Source: Helopsaltes ochotensis
Lineage: Eukaryota; Chordata; Aves; Passeriformes; Locustellidae
DNA: 64,000 nt
Reading direction: 5' to 3'
Assembly: GCA_013400155.1 (NCBI GenBank)
Contig: VXBM01000336.1
Span: 718,854 to 782,853 of the forward strand
In this document: positions 61,601-64,000 of the stretch, piece after piece
Position numbering within the stretch: the first letter of the stretch is position 1
Layout of the letters: each line of letters opens with the position of its first letter
Notes under the pieces: generated by a model
Told to the model about the DNA's origin: nothing
The model's database searches: none
What the model saw: the letters and a program-made list of their open reading frames with translations, nothing else
Program-made: the position numbers and the translations under genes

Positions 61601-63780
61601 CTCAGAGCATGATGGTAAGAAGTGAACAGACCTTAGGCAGGAATTTGGATGTTGTCCTTAATTTCCTCAGCCATTAATATGATATTATGTTCTCTATTTT
61701 ATTTTCCAGCCCTTGAAAATAGCCACTTCAGAAAAGATTATGGCTCAGATAAACTGGAATTCAGAACCCTAATAAGGCTGGATAGTTTGGTTGAATCTCT
61801 AGAAGAAATTACAAAGATCTCAAGCAGCTTGCAACCCTTTACAAAGGAGGCAGCGTTGAAGTGTCCAACCCCAAAAGGCACTTAATTTCCTTGAGAATTT
61901 AAGAATGAATTATGGGTTTTACTCTAAATTGAAAAATGAAGTATTTTTTTCCATGGCAAAGGAGATCAAGATCATCCTACCCAATCCTGGTGGTAATTTT
62001 ACCTCTAGGGAAGAATCTCATTCCAGAATATATAAAAACCAATATCTTAAGGCTTAAGACCCCTTATCATTATGCCAATTTAAAACGTAGCTAATAAAAT
62101 GAGTTGTATTTCTAGGACTTAAGAATATCCTGAAGGTTTTTTTTCCTTTGTAAGAAAAGAGGAAAGTGTTGTTATAAAAATGTTTGCAAGCTATTAAGCT
62201 GTTCTCCCTTGTGGCAGAGAAAAACATGCAGCGTGATACTTAAACTATTTGGGACTTTATCCCTGAAAGCTCTCCAACACAGACAACCTTATTGAGATGC
62301 AAACATCTGACAGTCAGCATTTTTGTATTGGGCACTTAAGCCCAACCTCACTCACCACAACATAACTTCTGTTAATTTATAACAGACTGTAAGGCAAACA
62401 AAGTTTTTTTGGCACAAAAAACCCCCCAAAAACAACAACAAAAAACCCAACCTTGCAATGTTTTTTACAGTAGAGAGGAAAAAAAAATCCAACAGCAGTG
62501 GTAGATGCAGCTAAAGCCTGGACACGTCAGCTCCACACATAAGAAAGGTGGGCACATGTGACGTGAAGCAGGGCAAGAGGCACATCTAAGCCTTGCTGGC
62601 TGCTACAGATTGCCACACAGAGAGGGGACAAGGGGCAGCTGGCATGACCTGGGGGAACAGGAACGAGGGTGTCCTAAGAACTAAAACACATGGTTATATT
62701 TCTCAATATACACAACATGCTGTAAGTAAATACTTTCTAATATGACTTTTTTGCTAATATTTGGCCAGCTGTGATGCTCATGGTGTGTAATATTGAGAGT
62801 GAAATATTGTTATTGTCGCAGTTACATGATTCTCTCAAGAAAAGCTCTTCACTGTATAAATGGAAAAAAATTCCACATATATGAACATTTAAATGCCCCT
62901 TCCAAACCAACCACCACTCCAAAAGCACCCCTAAATCCAAACCAGAGCAGAAATCAGACATGAGTTCAGTGAAAAGTCCAAGTAAATGAATGATCACTAG
63001 AAGGGCAGAGAAGGTTGGCAGGATGAGACTGTGCCCAGTGCTGTGAAAAGAGAACGAGGTAGAGACTTTAAGGCACAAGTGGCTACATGGACTAGTCTTG
63101 TTATTTCCATTGTGCAGAGGGACTAGGAGCAGATATTTGGAGCTCCATTTTGCTAGTTATTTTTTATCCCCATCACCTATATACTTTTTCTCTGTAAAAA
63201 GAAATGAAAAATCCTTGCAAAGTTTATATTCTGAAGTACCACTGAATTTTATTAACTGGGTGGACAAATTCAGGACTGGATCTGAAAAGGGGAGAACAGG
63301 CCATGAAAAGGTGATCGTGTGCTCTCAGTTAGGTAAGCCCAGGCTATATGGATTTCCTCTGACTGATGTAAGCTTGTATCTTGCCCTGAGCCAGCTGGAA
63401 AGGTGGCACGGATGCACTCCTTTCCCTCAGCATACCACTGATAAAGCAGGATTAAGCAGACCACAAGTCTATTGAAAACTGTGATTTTCAAAATACCACG
63501 ACCAATTTCCAGGGTGCTACTAAGACACAGTGAGTTCGGGCAAACCAAAAAAAGCTGAATTTTCCGTGCAGGTTTACCCATCTTATCACCTACACAAGCT
63601 GTTCAACAGATAGCAAGCACACGCTCCCACCACGGCCCTCGCATGTTCTTTTTTCCTAACATTTAATGCAGTCAGGTTTGTCCACTGAGGGCTGTTATTA
63701 TTTATAAACGAGACATCTGTCAAGTCTTTGCCGCATGACTGGCGGAAACCCCTTGAATCCTGGTTTCTAGTAACGTCAGG
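55641..63780. other. Intergenic region
   Basis: No recognised gene. It contains a pyrimidine-rich stretch with a long open frame at about 56480-57050, a small reverse CR1 relic near 58600, purine-rich DNA at about 60900-61640 and otherwise AT-rich sequence. Confidence 0.65.
58598..58665 (-). mobile_element. Short CR1 3'-end relic, reverse orientation
   Basis: 'catagaagtattttgagttgg', 'catgggatcattgtgcccaac' and 'tccctg' follow the order of a reverse CR1 3' terminus but are strongly diverged. Confidence 0.5.
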
Positions 63781-63784
63781 AAAA

Positions 63785-64000
63785 CACAGGATCTTTCCCA
63801 ACCTTCCGCCCGCGGGAGTGAACTTCCACCAGGCTAGCAGCAGCCTGCCCAGCACCGGCGCGTCCCAGAGGAAGTCATTCTGCCGCGGGAGCCACTGACC
63901 TCGGGCTCTTTCCCACCGTGCCCCGGCCCCGCCGCACGGCGCAGCGGCGGCACCACGCTTGGAGGCCAAGCCGGCGCTCCCGTCCCAGCGCGGCGTGTCC
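63785..64000. promoter_or_regulatory. Start of a CpG-rich island at window end
   Basis: The sequence turns GC-rich with many CG dinucleotides (cccgcgggagtg, ggcccccgccgcacggcgcag-like text) and runs off the end. In mammals PAWR follows PPP1R12A in the same direction, so this may be the PAWR promoter/5'UTR region. No PAWR coding sequence is visible within the window. Confidence 0.6.

Noticed and set aside
63586..63969. 127-codon minus-strand open frame at the window end
   Set aside because: Lies mostly in the CpG island; residues show no family resemblance and it does not match PAWR.
1..64000. tRNA, rRNA, CRISPR arrays, bacterial-type operons
   Set aside because: Nothing of this kind is visible; the intron/exon structure and CR1 repeats are those of a vertebrate nuclear genome.

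Overview
The window is vertebrate nuclear DNA. Long AT-rich introns separate short exons with GT/AG borders, and the interspersed repeats are CR1-type LINE fossils, as expected of a bird (or a close sauropsid). The only recognisable gene is PPP1R12A, which encodes MYPT1, the myosin phosphatase targeting subunit. It lies on the + strand and is partial: exons 1-3 (PP1-binding KVxF motif and first ankyrin repeats) are upstream of the window. From 5055 to 49207 I find 22 exons that join in frame with no gap into the rest of the protein. Counting residues through these joins, the two inhibitory threonines fall exactly 155 residues apart, as in chicken M133 (Thr695 and Thr850). Residue numbers below use that anchor (M133 numbering, from memory).

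Layout: 1-5054 is intron 3. 5055-9891 holds the last ankyrin repeats and the linker after them. 10019-13988 holds the acidic region. 16507-17604 holds the NUAK/14-3-3 site region. 20536-22806 holds the Ser/Thr-rich central region, including the 41-residue central insert exon. 26431-30613 holds the two ROCK/PKG phosphorylation modules. 31281-38116 holds the C-terminal linker, a 17-nt microexon and the start of the coiled coil. 42600-49207 holds the coiled-coil end and leucine zipper. The 3'UTR follows to about 51.28 kb. The rest, to 64 kb, is intergenic DNA with no recognised coding exon. It has an isolated GC-rich island at about 55.3 kb and the start of a second one at the window end, which by human gene order could belong to PAWR.

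MYPT1 brings PP1c-delta to phosphorylated myosin light chain. Ankyrin repeats bind the catalytic subunit, the Thr695/Thr850 modules switch activity off when phosphorylated by Rho kinase, and the C-terminal zipper binds cGMP-dependent kinase I-alpha.

The two most interesting observations are well-formed in-frame exons that are not part of the reference M133/human protein as I know it. Each is a diverged copy of a neighbouring exon. One is a 117-nt cassette at 16029-16145 that repeats the WRxGLRKTG element of the next exon but lacks its phospho-serine. The other is an alternative terminal exon at 44275-44409 that encodes a second, longer leucine zipper with its own stop and a downstream poly(A) signal. 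Together with the central insert exon, the U-rich splice elements and a frame-deciding microexon, this makes the locus an isoform-switching device.
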